Origin: Ferruginibacter sp.
GTDB lineage: Bacteria; Bacteroidota; Bacteroidia; Chitinophagales; Chitinophagaceae
Length of the DNA: 64,000 nucleotides
NCBI GenBank assembly: GCA_030831945.1
Contig: JAURKC010000008.1
Coordinates: 103,341 to 167,340 of the forward strand
Direction of reading: 5' to 3'
Shown one piece after another: positions 17,938-26,951 of the stretch. Both the position numbers and the translations under genes were made by a program. The first letter of the stretch is position 1; each line of letters starts with the position of its first letter. Below the pieces are notes generated by a model that was not told where the DNA came from, made no database searches, and saw only the letters and a program-made list of their open reading frames with translations.

Positions 17938-19707
17938 ATGCCCTGGAATCAAATTATTAACCCGCTCAATAATATTGCCCTTTCTGCTTTAGTTGCTTCC
18001 ATACCTGTTATTGTTATTTTTTGGTCATTACTAAAAAAAGTAAAAGGATATATGACTAGCTTACTCACGCTAGTTTGTGCCATCATTATTTCACTATTGG
18101 TTTATCAAATGCCTTTTAAATTAGTGTTGTTGAGCACCTTACATGGCGCTTTATATGGTTTGTTTCCTATCTGTTGGATTATTATTTCAGCTGTTTTTTT
18201 ATTTAATATCACTGTTAAAAGTGGACAATTTGAGGTAATCAAAGATTTCATGGCCTCGATTACGCCCGATAGAAGGTTACAAGCACTTTTTATTGCATTT
18301 TCTTTTGGATCTTTTTTAGAAGGTGCCGCTGGATTCGGCGCGCCTGTTGCTATATCCGGCGCAATGTTAGTAGGTCTTGGATTTAATCCTTTATACGCAG
18401 CGGGCATTTGCTTGATTGCTAATACGGCACCAGTTGCTTTTGGTTCTGTAGGCACTCCCATTCTTATGGCGTCACGCATGTCTGATATTCCTGAATTGGC
18501 AATTTCTCAGATGGTAGGTAGAACATTGCCTATTTTATCTTTACTGATTCCCTTCTATTTGATCATCATCATGTCTGGTTTTAAGAAATCTTTAGAAGTA
18601 TTACCTGCAATTATTGTTTCTGGAGCTTCCTTTTCTATTGTTCAATGGTTTACATCAAATTACATGGGTCCAATGCTTCCAGATGTATTAGCTGGCTTGG
18701 CTTCTATTTTTTCTTTATTGCTTTTATTAAAGTTTTGGAAACCAACATCTATTTGGAGATTTAGTGAAGAACCTCCTGAACAAGTTGTATCTACTTTAAA
18801 ATATTCTCCGCTCCAGATTCTAAGAGCCTGGTCACCTTTTATTATAATGACCTTATTTATTGTTGCATGGGGACTTCAGCCAGTGAAAGATGTTTTGAAT
18901 TCAATAGGTTTTTTAAAATTTGACATTCCTGGATTAAATGGTGCTATTATTAAACCAGATGGAACTCCTTTGGTGATTAAAGCTTTTGAATTTAATTATT
19001 TATCAGCATCAGGATCAGCGGTAGTTTTGGCTACCTTAATTTCTATTCCTTTGATAGGGATCTCTTTTAAAGAGAGTGGTAAAATATTTATTTCTACTTT
19101 ACAACAATTAATTTTCCCAATTATTACGATTGCTTCGATTGTTGGATACGCTTTTGTAGCTAATTATTCTGGGATGTCTATTACCATGGCTTTTGCTTTG
19201 GCAAGTACTGGAATACTATTTCCTTTTTTCTCACCCATCTTAGGTTGGCTGGGTGTATTCCTTACCGGATCAGATACCTCTGCAAATGCCTTATTTAGTA
19301 AAATTCAATCTACTACTGCTGATAGTTTAGGCTTTGATCCAGTGGTTGCAGTAAGTGCTAATGCGTCGGGTGGGGTAACAGGTAAAATGATTTCGCCTCA
19401 ATCAATCGCTGTTGGCGCAGCTGCTGTAGGGCTTGTCGGTAAAGAATCTGATTTATTTCGCTTTACTTTTAAACATAGCTTTTTGATGCTGCTGGTTATT
19501 TGTGTGTTAACCTGCCTGCAAGTATATGTGATGAAATGGATAGTGCCCGCCTATCAAAAAATTACTGTGGTAAGCAATACTACTCATTCGGCAATCGCTA
19601 ATAATAGTGAGTCGGGATTTTGGTATCTATTAATTTTATTGTTGTCCGTTTTATTAATAATAATACCACTGATTGTCTTTAAAAAAAGAATCAAAAATCT
19701 GAAATAA
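17938..19707 (+). CDS. lctP: L-lactate permease
   Basis: A 589-residue inner-membrane transporter of the LctP (lactate permease) family, with about 13-14 hydrophobic segments. Characteristic stretches are FGSFLEGAAGFGAPVAI near residue 125, TAPVAFGSVGTPI near 165, and the C-terminal LTGSDTSANALF and ISPQSIAVGAAAVGLVG near 440-500. It moves lactate or glycolate with protons. The window's L-fucose pathway is expected to yield L-lactate, so it may take part in lactate uptake or release, though it is not in that operon. The stop lies 25 bp from the convergent aguA stop. Confidence 0.92.
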   Translation: MPWNQIINPLNNIALSALVASIPVIVIFWSLLKKVKGYMTSLLTLVCAIIISLLVYQMPFKLVLLSTLHGALYGLFPICWIIISAVFLFNITVKSGQFEVIKDFMASITPDRRLQALFIAFSFGSFLEGAAGFGAPVAISGAMLVGLGFNPLYAAGICLIANTAPVAFGSVGTPILMASRMSDIPELAISQMVGRTLPILSLLIPFYLIIIMSGFKKSLEVLPAIIVSGASFSIVQWFTSNYMGPMLPDVLAGLASIFSLLLLLKFWKPTSIWRFSEEPPEQVVSTLKYSPLQILRAWSPFIIMTLFIVAWGLQPVKDVLNSIGFLKFDIPGLNGAIIKPDGTPLVIKAFEFNYLSASGSAVVLATLISIPLIGISFKESGKIFISTLQQLIFPIITIASIVGYAFVANYSGMSITMAFALASTGILFPFFSPILGWLGVFLTGSDTSANALFSKIQSTTADSLGFDPVVAVSANASGGVTGKMISPQSIAVGAAAVGLVGKESDLFRFTFKHSFLMLLVICVLTCLQVYVMKWIVPAYQKITVVSNTTHSAIANNSESGFWYLLILLLSVLLIIIPLIVFKKRIKNLK

Positions 19708-19732
19708 GAAATTTCTTTTCCGCAATAAAATT

Positions 19733-20806
19733 TTATGAGCTACTTGGTTCTTGTTGGCTTAAGCAATGGAAACTACCTAAACCCCAAATGATATCCGTTG
19801 AATCAATTCCTACCACCTGTCTTGTTGAAAAACAGGATTGTATAATTTGCATTGCCTGATCATCTTGATCGCATCGAAAAGTAGGCACTATAATATGTCC
19901 ATTACTAATATAAAAGTTAGCATAAGAAGCAGGCAATAATTGATCTTCATAGATAACTTCTCTAGGCATTGGTAATTCAACAATATTTAATTGCTTACCA
20001 TTCAATAAACGCATTTCCTTTAATTCTTTCAAATTTTGGTTAAGCAATTCATGGTTTTTTGAATGTACATTATTTTCAACAACCGTTAAGACAGTATCTT
20101 CATTTACAAACCGAACGGTATCATCAATATGTCCATCTGTATCATCTCCTACAATGCCATCTGACACCCATAAAACTTGTTCTATTCCATAATAATCGCA
20201 CAAATATTTTTCAATTTGATATTGATTCAAATGAGGATTTCGATTAGGATTTAATAAGCAAGATTTGGAGGTCATAATAGTGCCTGCTCCATTGAAATCA
20301 ACAGAACCTCCTTCCATTATGATATTAGGATAAAATACAGGCAGGTCCAATGCTTTTGCAATGCTAGTGGGTATTACATCATCTAAATCATAGGGTGGAT
20401 ATTTACCTCCCCAAGCATTAATATTCCAATCAATGATTGCTTTAGGATGTTCAGCATTATTTCTAATTAAAAAAGAAGGTCCATGATCTCTGCACCAAGC
20501 ATCATTAGAAGGATGAATAAAAAATTGAACCTGATGTAAATTTACTCCAGCTAATGCTAGCCTTTCATTTACAGAATGACGCATTTTTTCATCCACCACA
20601 TTGATACAAATACGCTCAGTCAGTGACACTATTTTTACAAATTCAGTATAGGAAGGATAAATACTAGCTATTTTTCCTGGCCAACTTTCTTCTTTATGTG
20701 GCCAAGTTAACCAAATAGCATCGTGTGGTGCAAATTCAGCTGGAAAATAATACCCTAATGATTTTGGAGTAAGCCCATTAAATATATCAACATTATTATT
20801 CTGCAT
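19733..20806 (-). CDS. aguA: Agmatine deiminase
   Basis: A 357-residue cytoplasmic enzyme of the Porphyromonas-type peptidyl-arginine deiminase family that converts agmatine to N-carbamoylputrescine and ammonia. Motifs: AIWLTWPH near the N-terminus, WCRDHGPSF near residue 100, EGGSVDFNGAGT, GHIDDTVRFV with catalytic His and Asp, and the nucleophile Cys348 in GSFHCLSQQEP. The frame is open 99 bases further upstream, but the ATG at 20806 begins the conserved part and overlaps the end of aguB by 11 bp, which indicates translational coupling. aguA and aguB form the two-step route to putrescine. Confidence 0.94.
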   Translation of the reverse strand: MQNNNVDIFNGLTPKSLGYYFPAEFAPHDAIWLTWPHKEESWPGKIASIYPSYTEFVKIVSLTERICINVVDEKMRHSVNERLALAGVNLHQVQFFIHPSNDAWCRDHGPSFLIRNNAEHPKAIIDWNINAWGGKYPPYDLDDVIPTSIAKALDLPVFYPNIIMEGGSVDFNGAGTIMTSKSCLLNPNRNPHLNQYQIEKYLCDYYGIEQVLWVSDGIVGDDTDGHIDDTVRFVNEDTVLTVVENNVHSKNHELLNQNLKELKEMRLLNGKQLNIVELPMPREVIYEDQLLPASYANFYISNGHIIVPTFRCDQDDQAMQIIQSCFSTRQVVGIDSTDIIWGLGSFHCLSQQEPSSS

Positions 20807-21674
20807 CGTCAATATATCTTTTAGTAATGGGTTCGTATGAATCAATGCGACGATCACGCAAAAAAGGCCAATGGGTTCGGTAGCTATCCGATTTTTCAGT
20901 ATCAATATCCACTACTGCTATTTCTTCGTTTTCATGAGATGCTTTATATAGTAAACTTCCAAATGGATTACTTACAAAAGAACCGCCCCAAAATTTCATA
21001 GCACCATTTTGTTCTAGACCAACCCGATTTACACTAATCACGGGTACTCCATTGGCAACCGCATGACTACGTTGTATCGTTTGCCAAGCATTGTATTGCT
21101 CTTCATTGGTAGCCTCATCTTGAGAAGTTGCCCAACCAATCGCTGTTGGATAAAAGAGCATTTCTGCGCCCATTAAACTAGTAATACGAGCAGCTTCAGG
21201 ATACCATTGATCCCAGCAGATTAATACTCCAATACTGGCAAATTTTGTTTTGAAAACTTTATAACCTAAATCACCTGGAGTAAAATAAAATTTTTCATAA
21301 AAAGAAGGGTCATCAGGTATGTGCATTTTACGGTACTTACCTAAATAAGTTCCATCGGCATCAATCACTGCAGTAGTATTATGATATAAACCCTGAGCTC
21401 TTTTTTCAAATAAAGAAGCAATGATCACTACACCCAATTGTTTTGCTAAAACTGATAATCTATCGGTGGTTTCACCAGGGATGGTTTCAGCAAGTTTAAA
21501 ATTTTCGTAAGACTCTACGTCACAAAAATAGAGGGAGGAAAATAATTCTTGCAAACAAATAATTTGTGCTCCCTTATGAGCAGCTTCCTTTATTTTTTCA
21601 ATTGTCTTTTGATTGTTTGCATCTTTAGATGCTTCACAAGACATTTGAATGATTCCGACTTTAACGATTGCCAT
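20796..21674 (-). CDS. aguB: N-carbamoylputrescine amidase
   Basis: A 292-residue nitrilase-superfamily enzyme that hydrolyses N-carbamoylputrescine to putrescine, CO2 and ammonia. The catalytic triad is visible: Glu43 in CLQELF, Lys116 in YRKMHIPDD and Cys153 in VLICWDQWYPEAAR. An upstream in-frame TTG (21701) exists, but the ATG at 21674 starts the conserved VKVGIIQMSC strand. It is the first gene of a two-gene operon with aguA, overlapping it by 11 bp. Length and motifs fit AguB better than other nitrilase branches. Confidence 0.94.
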   Translation of the reverse strand: MAIVKVGIIQMSCEASKDANNQKTIEKIKEAAHKGAQIICLQELFSSLYFCDVESYENFKLAETIPGETTDRLSVLAKQLGVVIIASLFEKRAQGLYHNTTAVIDADGTYLGKYRKMHIPDDPSFYEKFYFTPGDLGYKVFKTKFASIGVLICWDQWYPEAARITSLMGAEMLFYPTAIGWATSQDEATNEEQYNAWQTIQRSHAVANGVPVISVNRVGLEQNGAMKFWGGSFVSNPFGSLLYKASHENEEIAVVDIDTEKSDSYRTHWPFLRDRRIDSYEPITKRYIDDAE

Positions 21675-21881
21675 TGTGTATGAATTAAATAATTGGGCCA
21701 AAATTACGTATACATTATAACTTTTTCATTAAAATTAGCCAACATATTTAGCCGATAATAATAAGGTCAAGCCAAATGAAACATTTATTAGACAGGTAGC
21801 AATTACTATTTCCCCTTCATGGATTGAAGGTGAAAATAAAAGCAGTGGATGCTTTACAGTAAAGAAATTAAAATCAAATAG

Positions 21882-23024
21882 TTATTTAGCTGCAGGTGGT
21901 GTCCAGATGGTAGCGCCTATATAACGTTCATGGCCAGTTGCTTCATCTGCGAAATAGTACACGGCTACTATTTTACCATCGGGGCGCTGTACGGCTCTAG
22001 GGTAGCCCATATCCCGACTATTGCCATCACCACGAAGGACATAAGGTTCACTCCAAGATTTACCTTTATCGCTACTAATTTTTGCAAGCATGCTAAAGGG
22101 TTCTTTTCTGCTACCCCAGATAATGCAGACTCTTCCATCCTTCATTTTTAACATGGCAGGAGGGTTTCCTTCACCTGTATTTTCTACAGGGTCAATTTGC
22201 CTTTGCCAACTTAGGCCATTGTCTGCAGAATAGAAAGCTTCTATTGATTTATTTCTTCGAACGCTGACCAATATTTCTGTGGGTGATAAACGAACCGACG
22301 CTGGCATGATTGCATAATTTGAGCCTTCTGGTTCTGGTGAAATCCAGGATACAAAAGACCAGCTTATTCCTCCGTCGGTTGTTTTAGCCATCATGGGTCT
22401 TCCTTCTTTTCCATTTGATTTAGCAGCAGTCAGAAATAATAAGCATTCATTATTTCCGTCAATGATATAGTCTGTTCTGGCAGCAATTCCTTTGGTCCCC
22501 ATTTCTGGTAGTTTTACTGGGCCATCCCAACTGTGCCCTTTATCGTTGGAAGTCCAGTAAAGTGATTCGCCTCCATTGTTATTGGTCATTCGAATAGTAA
22601 AAGCAAAATTTGGGTCTTTGAAATTAATAACTTTTGGAGCAATGGGTTCTTGCAATGGAACATCTTTGCGCATGATTCCATGATAGTTTCCGTGGCTTGG
22701 TACAAATAAATCTCCATCCCCGTTCTTTCCTGGATCTTCAATATTCCAGCTTTCACCGCCATCCATACTTCTGGCGAGTAAATGAAATTCTTCTTTTTCT
22801 CTATCGATATTATGAGCTTTCGCCCCCAAATTTTTATAGGTCCCTTTTGCAAATCCAACTAGGATTTCATTTCCCCAATTCCAAATACCGAAGTTGGCAG
22901 GCCATCCACCAAATTTATCTTTCTCATAATAGACCTTTACTTGTTTCAAATCTGACTGAGCAAACAAGGATAGAGTGGAAGTAGAAAGAAATAAAACAAT
23001 TAGAAATGAAGTGTATTTTTTCAT
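21882..23024 (-). CDS. Secreted BNR-repeat sialidase-like protein
   Basis: A 380-residue exported protein; the ATG at 23024 gives a clean signal peptide (hydrophobic to about residue 22, ending LFAQ). A TTG 18 bases upstream is in frame but less likely. At least five Asp-box repeats (S-x-D-x-G-x-S-W type) are visible: SMDGGESWN, SNDKGHSWD, TTDGGISWS, SADNGLSWQ and SSDKGKSWS, which mark a six-bladed propeller of the sialidase/neuraminidase fold. A glycosidase or glycan-binding role outside the cytoplasm is likely. True sialidase activity is not established, because the arginine triad cannot be located with confidence. The gene stands alone. Confidence 0.8.
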   Translation of the reverse strand: MKKYTSFLIVLFLSTSTLSLFAQSDLKQVKVYYEKDKFGGWPANFGIWNWGNEILVGFAKGTYKNLGAKAHNIDREKEEFHLLARSMDGGESWNIEDPGKNGDGDLFVPSHGNYHGIMRKDVPLQEPIAPKVINFKDPNFAFTIRMTNNNGGESLYWTSNDKGHSWDGPVKLPEMGTKGIAARTDYIIDGNNECLLFLTAAKSNGKEGRPMMAKTTDGGISWSFVSWISPEPEGSNYAIMPASVRLSPTEILVSVRRNKSIEAFYSADNGLSWQRQIDPVENTGEGNPPAMLKMKDGRVCIIWGSRKEPFSMLAKISSDKGKSWSEPYVLRGDGNSRDMGYPRAVQRPDGKIVAVYYFADEATGHERYIGATIWTPPAAK

Positions 23025-23175
23025 ACAAATATTTTTAAACAAACAATTTACTAATCTTTAAAGATAGCAAAAATGGTGAAGGTTTAAAAATGGAAGAAAG
23101 GTAGTTTTCAAATTGATAAGCAATGTAAGAAGTTTAAATAAATAATAAAACCGTTACAATTTGTAACGGTTTTAT
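23025..23175. other. Short gene-free region before the insertion
   Basis: 150 bp of AT-rich DNA between the BNR gene start and the left tRNA repeat, holding the promoter of the BNR gene and the strong palindromic hairpin. No gene is visible. Confidence 0.4.
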
Positions 23176-23179
23176 TATT
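23141..23179. terminator. Perfect 19-bp-arm hairpin beside the tRNA-end repeat
   Basis: Bases 23141-23159 and 23161-23179 are exact reverse complements, core AAAACCGTTACAA/TTGTAACGGTTTT, and the A/T flanks suit termination on both strands. It lies directly beyond the truncated tRNA-Ala copy, so it was probably the terminator of the tRNA-Ala gene before the 2-kb insertion separated them. Confidence 0.8.
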
Positions 23180-23231
23180 TATTTAGTGGAGAATACCGGG
23201 ATCGAACCGGTTACCTCTTGCATGCCATGCA
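23176..23231. repeat. Direct repeat: tRNA-Ala 3' end, distal copy (putative att site)
   Basis: These 56 bases are identical to 25227-25282, inside and just beyond the intact tRNA-Ala gene. This copy holds only the 3' part of the tRNA (anticodon arm, T arm, acceptor 3' strand); identity breaks at 23232, where the 5' half would begin. Such duplication of a tRNA 3' end is the mark left by site-specific integration of a mobile element. Confidence 0.85.
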
Positions 23232-23364
23232 TTGCATTTATAAAACCTTATCAAAGCCTTTTCTAAATTACTTTCAGCTTTTATGTATTTCAGTTGTGAC
23301 CCAAACTTGACCCAAAATATTGTTTAAATGAATTTATTATAAAAATACAAACATCACTAAAAGA

Positions 23365-23859
23365 TTATTTGGTCCCTAACTCTGCATTTAACTTAGAAAA
23401 ATCACCAAAAGTACTTTCTAGTAAAATTTTACCATCCGCATTAAACCAATCAAACATTACATACAACACTTTTACCACTTTCCCTGTCTTCTTAGATGTA
23501 CCACTCCATGTCCACCATGATTGAACTATTTTAGAATCTTCTTCTACATAATGTAAGTAATCTGGATAACCATAAGTTTTTACTGAAATCTTATCAAAGA
23601 ATTTATAATCCAAACCGAATAGCTTTATTTCTTCTTTTAAAGAAATTGTTTTGTCTGACCAAGAAAAAGAAAATTTTGCAGAATCTGCATACAATGCTGT
23701 CCATTCAGTGATATTTTTTGTTTGGTAGGCATTTGAACTCTTATTAACTATATCAATGTAAGGATGCTTAATATAAATTGTACCATTTGTTTTTTCTGAT
23801 TGCGCATAGGTTGCTACAAACCCTAGTAAAAAGGCGATTGATAATGTAATTTTTTTCAT
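23365..23859 (-). CDS. Secreted NTF2/SnoaL-like protein
   Basis: A 164-residue protein with a signal peptide (to about residue 19, ending TYAQ). The mature part looks like a single NTF2-like alpha+beta fold: a helix NKSSNAYQTKNITEWTALY, then YADSAKFSFS and strands with Trp-rich VQSWWTWSG. The family includes small enzymes and ligand-binding proteins, and no catalytic residues can be named. It lies inside the tRNA-Ala-bounded insertion, downstream of a similar lipoprotein gene on the same strand, so both may be cargo. Fold assignment is by pattern and is moderate. Confidence 0.6.
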   Translation of the reverse strand: MKKITLSIAFLLGFVATYAQSEKTNGTIYIKHPYIDIVNKSSNAYQTKNITEWTALYADSAKFSFSWSDKTISLKEEIKLFGLDYKFFDKISVKTYGYPDYLHYVEEDSKIVQSWWTWSGTSKKTGKVVKVLYVMFDWFNADGKILLESTFGDFSKLNAELGTK

Positions 23860-23958
23860 GTTAGTTGATTTAGAAATAGAGTATAGTCCATTTCAATGAT
23901 TAGATAAGAGTCTAAGAAATAATAGTGATTGCAGTTTTATTTTTAAAATTCATGAAAT

Positions 23959-23989
23959 AACTGAGCCCCTATTGCTAGAGGTCTCAGTT
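23959..23989. terminator. Hairpin between the two NTF2-like genes
   Basis: AACTGAG at 23959-23965 pairs with CTCAGTT at 23983-23989, with further CC/GG pairing inside. On the plus strand it is followed by a run of seven T, so it reads best as a plus-strand terminator, although the adjacent genes are on the minus strand. It may still separate the two genes. Confidence 0.45.
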
Positions 23990-24011
23990 GTATTTTTTTA
24001 ATACTTAAAAG

Positions 24012-24536
24012 CTATTTTATTGGATCAGCAGTTGCAACCTTTAAAAAACCACTAGCATCAAAATACTCATCCACATCATAAATTTTATGATCTTTATCTA
24101 GTTTGTAGCTATAATAAGATTTCAAATCCATCTTAGGAGCATTATTAACAGCATCTGCTGACCATATAACATATACTCTCACTGAACCATCAGTCTTTAA
24201 AGTAAGCTCATCTACACCAGGTAAAATGGTAACTTTTGCATTTATATTGTTTATTAATTTATAGTACAAAGCAGAGTTTTCTAAAAATTCTGCTTTATTT
24301 TGATCCTTACCTCCATAAAAAGCGCTATGTACTTTCATAGAATCAGCTTGGTAAGTAGCTAATTCTTTTAGGTCTTTCTTACAGAATGCTTTAAATGAAG
24401 CATCTATAACTTTTGCATTTTCTCTGAATAATGCCATGTTAGGATCTTCTGTTTCAGTTTTTGTTTCTTGGTTTGTACAAGCAATCAATGATGCTGAAAC
24501 AAGTATGCATAATAATAGTTTTTTCATTTTTTTCAT
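24012..24536 (-). CDS. NTF2-like lipoprotein
   Basis: A 174-residue lipoprotein; the lipobox ends at Cys20 (SLIAC), so it is exported and lipid-anchored. Residues 35-165 look NTF2/SnoaL-like (VIDASFKAFCKKDLKELATY, YYKLINNINAKVTILPG, VRVYVIWSAD). The frame opens at an ATG at 24554, but AGGAG sits eight bases before the ATG at 24536, which is the likely start. It is the upstream gene of the pair inside the tRNA-Ala-bounded insertion. A third protein with this architecture is encoded at 43391-43951. Function is unknown. Confidence 0.65.
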   Translation of the reverse strand: MKKMKKLLLCILVSASLIACTNQETKTETEDPNMALFRENAKVIDASFKAFCKKDLKELATYQADSMKVHSAFYGGKDQNKAEFLENSALYYKLINNINAKVTILPGVDELTLKTDGSVRVYVIWSADAVNNAPKMDLKSYYSYKLDKDHKIYDVDEYFDASGFLKVATADPIK

Positions 24537-25226
24537 TTTTTTACTCCTACTCATATGGCTTTTCAGAATGACGCCCCGTTTGAATGGTTGCTAGACTCCA
24601 TTTTTATAATAAATATTTTTAAATAAATTTTTACTTATTAATTTGAATCAACGGTAACTTAAAGACTGTGTGCTCGTTGTGCTTGGTGTGCTTAAAAAAT
24701 CAATAGATAATCTATTAATTAGTAATTAAGAGGATATTTGGGGAAATCAGGGTAATAGATTCTATTTAGGGCAAGCTGTAATGTTTATTAAAACTCCTAA
24801 TGTACCAGCCATTTAACTAAAAGTAAATGAAGGCAAAGTCATAATAAACAGGGCAAAATATAGATTAATCAACTAAATGTTTAATAATTTTTGAGATAAA
24901 TTAATATTTAATTAAACAATAATAGGATTAATAATTAAATCCACAATATTATTTTTTAATTTGATTTTAAATAATTGGTTTATAAAGTATAATTATATTA
25001 AAATATTTATATGCGTTCTTGAAATAGCTTTGTTTTAGTAATTAAAATAGCCCAACCATCTTTATTACTTAGTCTGATTCTACTTCTGAAGTTTTCAATA
25101 CTTACAGTTCATTTAGGATTCTTGATACCCAAATTAGAGGTAATAGGGTCATTTTAGGTCAAAACAGAAGTTTTAAAAAGAGAGCAATAAATAGCTAAGA
25201 TCCCCACTAGGTGAGGCTTTGATAAC
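24537..25226. other. Non-coding right part of the tRNA-Ala insertion
   Basis: About 690 bp with no convincing ORF on either strand. It contains a short GTGCT-rich run (near 24670-24695) and a 9-bp inverted repeat (25186-25194 with 25226-25234) that straddles the junction with the tRNA repeat and encloses CCACTAGGTGAGG. This would be the place for a lost integrase or excision genes, but I see no protein remnant. Confidence 0.4.
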
Positions 25227-25310
<84 letters not shown>

Positions 25311-25373
25311 TTATTAAAATATTAGCTCCAATCTAAATGAGCAAGTAAATTCGTAGCTCTTTTAGACTATATT

Positions 25374-26696
25374 TTAGATTAAGTTTTCTCCAACGCCATC
25401 AATCCAATCTCTCACAGCAGCAGTAGTTACAGATTTTGGACGCTCTAGTGGGAAACCTAATGCACGATCCCAAGTTAAACTAGCTAGAACGCCTAACGCA
25501 CGACTTACTGCAAATAATACAGTGTAGAACTCGTATTCCACAATACCATAATGCACTAACAAGGCACCACTATGTGCATCCACATTTGGCCATGGATTTT
25601 TTACCTTTCCTAATGATTCTAAAATTGGAGGCACTGTTTCATAAATATTCCAAACCGTATTCACTAATTTATCCTCTGGCAAATGTTTTTTACCAAACTC
25701 CATTTGTGCAGTAAAACGGGGATCTGTTTTTCTTAACACAGCATGCCCATAGCCTGGTACAACTTTACCCGCCGTTAATGTTTTTTGAACATAATCTATA
25801 ATCTGCTCTTTAGTGGGACTATCAGATCCAATGGCTTCTTGCATTTCAAAAATCCATTTAATTACTTCCTGATTAGCCAATCCATGTAAAGGTCCTGCCA
25901 AACCATTCATGCCTGCAGCATAACTTAAGTAGGGGTCACTCAATGCAGAACCAACTAAATGTGTTGTGTGTGCTGACACATTCCCACCTTCATGGTCTGC
26001 ATGAATAGTCATATACAAACGCATTAATTCTTTTGTACTCTCATCGTCAAATCCCATCATGTAGGCAAGGTTACCTGCCCAATCCAATAAACCGTTTGGA
26101 TGAATATGTTGGTTATTCTTATATTTCCTTCTGTAGATATAAGCGGCAATTCTTGGTAATCTTGCGATTAAATCCATTGAATCATCGTAGGTAAATTGCC
26201 AATAATCTTTTTTATTCATGCCTTTGGCATATTCCTGTGCAAACTTACTCTCTGTTTGCAATGCCATCACGGCGGCAACGTACATCGTCATTGGATGTGC
26301 ATTCAAAGGAAAAGCATCAATCACATCAAATACATGGGATGGAACATGGCTTCTTCTTTGCCAATTGCTCGAAATCTTTTTAACATCTCTATCATCCGGT
26401 AAGTCCCCAATCATCATCAGGTAAAACAATCCTTCTGGCAATGGTTCATCCCCACCTTCCACTTTTGGTAATTTTACTTGTAATTCTGGTATGGAATATC
26501 CCCTAAAACGAATGCCATCTTGTGCGTCCAATAAACTAGTCTCCGTTACCAGGCCCGTCATTCCCCTCATTCCTTGATAGACCTGACTAAGAGTAATTTC
26601 ACCAATTTTTTTATTGCCATGCTCTTTGAGCATCTCTTTAATTTCAGCACCCATTTTATCAGCTTTTTCTTTAAAGCTGTTTTTTAATAAATCCAT
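25374..26696 (-). CDS. gltA: Citrate synthase, eukaryotic (mitochondrial) type
   Basis: A 440-residue enzyme that condenses acetyl-CoA and oxaloacetate to citrate in the TCA cycle. The catalytic residues are present: His in GLAGPLHGLANQEV near 267, His in PGYGHAVLRKTDPRF near 315, and Asp in NVDAHSGALL near 372. The N-terminal part GMRGMTGLVTETSLLD and GIRFRGYSIPE strongly resembles mitochondrial citrate synthases rather than the hexameric Gram-negative GltA type. A Bacteroidota-type promoter lies just upstream. pyrG is divergent, and tRNA-Ala lies downstream on the same strand. Confidence 0.95.
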   Translation of the reverse strand: MDLLKNSFKEKADKMGAEIKEMLKEHGNKKIGEITLSQVYQGMRGMTGLVTETSLLDAQDGIRFRGYSIPELQVKLPKVEGGDEPLPEGLFYLMMIGDLPDDRDVKKISSNWQRRSHVPSHVFDVIDAFPLNAHPMTMYVAAVMALQTESKFAQEYAKGMNKKDYWQFTYDDSMDLIARLPRIAAYIYRRKYKNNQHIHPNGLLDWAGNLAYMMGFDDESTKELMRLYMTIHADHEGGNVSAHTTHLVGSALSDPYLSYAAGMNGLAGPLHGLANQEVIKWIFEMQEAIGSDSPTKEQIIDYVQKTLTAGKVVPGYGHAVLRKTDPRFTAQMEFGKKHLPEDKLVNTVWNIYETVPPILESLGKVKNPWPNVDAHSGALLVHYGIVEYEFYTVLFAVSRALGVLASLTWDRALGFPLERPKSVTTAAVRDWIDGVGENLI

Positions 26697-26742
26697 ATAT
26701 TTAATTTAGGTATAATCTATGAAAGGAGGTAAAAGTTGAACA

Positions 26743-26775
26743 TAAAATTACGTTGCATCAAGCTGCTAAACAAAA
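26743..26775 (-). promoter_or_regulatory. Bacteroidota-type promoter of citrate synthase
   Basis: On the minus strand, TTTTG (complement of 26771-26775), 20 nt, then TAATTTTA (complement of 26743-26750). This matches the TTTG-N19-21-TAnnTTTG consensus except at the final base, and would start transcription about 40 nt before the gene. Confidence 0.5.
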
Positions 26776-26919
26776 TTTTTTATTTATTCATAAATATTCT
26801 ATTTATTCAATCTTTCTTATATGTGTTGGGTGAAAGGTCTTAAATCAGTTGATTTATATCCTTATTTCAAGTATTATTCGATTAGATAATAAGAAATTCT
26901 CATAATTTTCTAGCTAAAT

Positions 26920-26951
26920 TTCATGCTCCCAATTATTCGCTGTAAGTTTGC
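26920..26951 (+). promoter_or_regulatory. Bacteroidota-type promoter of pyrG
   Basis: TTTC at 26920-26923, 20 nt, then a perfect TAAGTTTG at 26944-26951. Only one base departs from TTTG-N20-TAnnTTTG. The start of transcription would be near 26958. Confidence 0.5.

Larger units (their letters stand above)
23232..25226. mobile_element. Putative 2-kb integrated element at tRNA-Ala
   Basis: The DNA between the two 56-bp direct repeats, about 2.0 kb, appears to be an insertion at the 3' end of tRNA-Ala. It carries two minus-strand genes for small exported NTF2-like proteins and almost 700 bp with no clear gene. No integrase, relaxase or replication gene is present. It is therefore either a decayed remnant or a passenger element that was moved in trans. 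The boundaries follow directly from the repeats; the mobile origin is inferred. Confidence 0.65.

Noticed and set aside
20807..20905. Upstream extension of aguA
   Set aside because: The frame is open, but it lies inside aguB and adds no conserved sequence. The ATG at 20806 starts the conserved region.
23186..23231. Second tRNA gene
   Set aside because: Only the 3' part of tRNA-Ala is present; no acceptor or D-arm 5' half precedes it, so it cannot fold as a tRNA.
26736..26843. 35-codon frame from TTG behind a Shine-Dalgarno-like GAAAGGAGGT
   Set aside because: It overlaps the promoter of citrate synthase on the other strand, has no ATG, and the hydrophobic composition is expected from AT-rich DNA. 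Bacteroidota rarely rely on Shine-Dalgarno sites.
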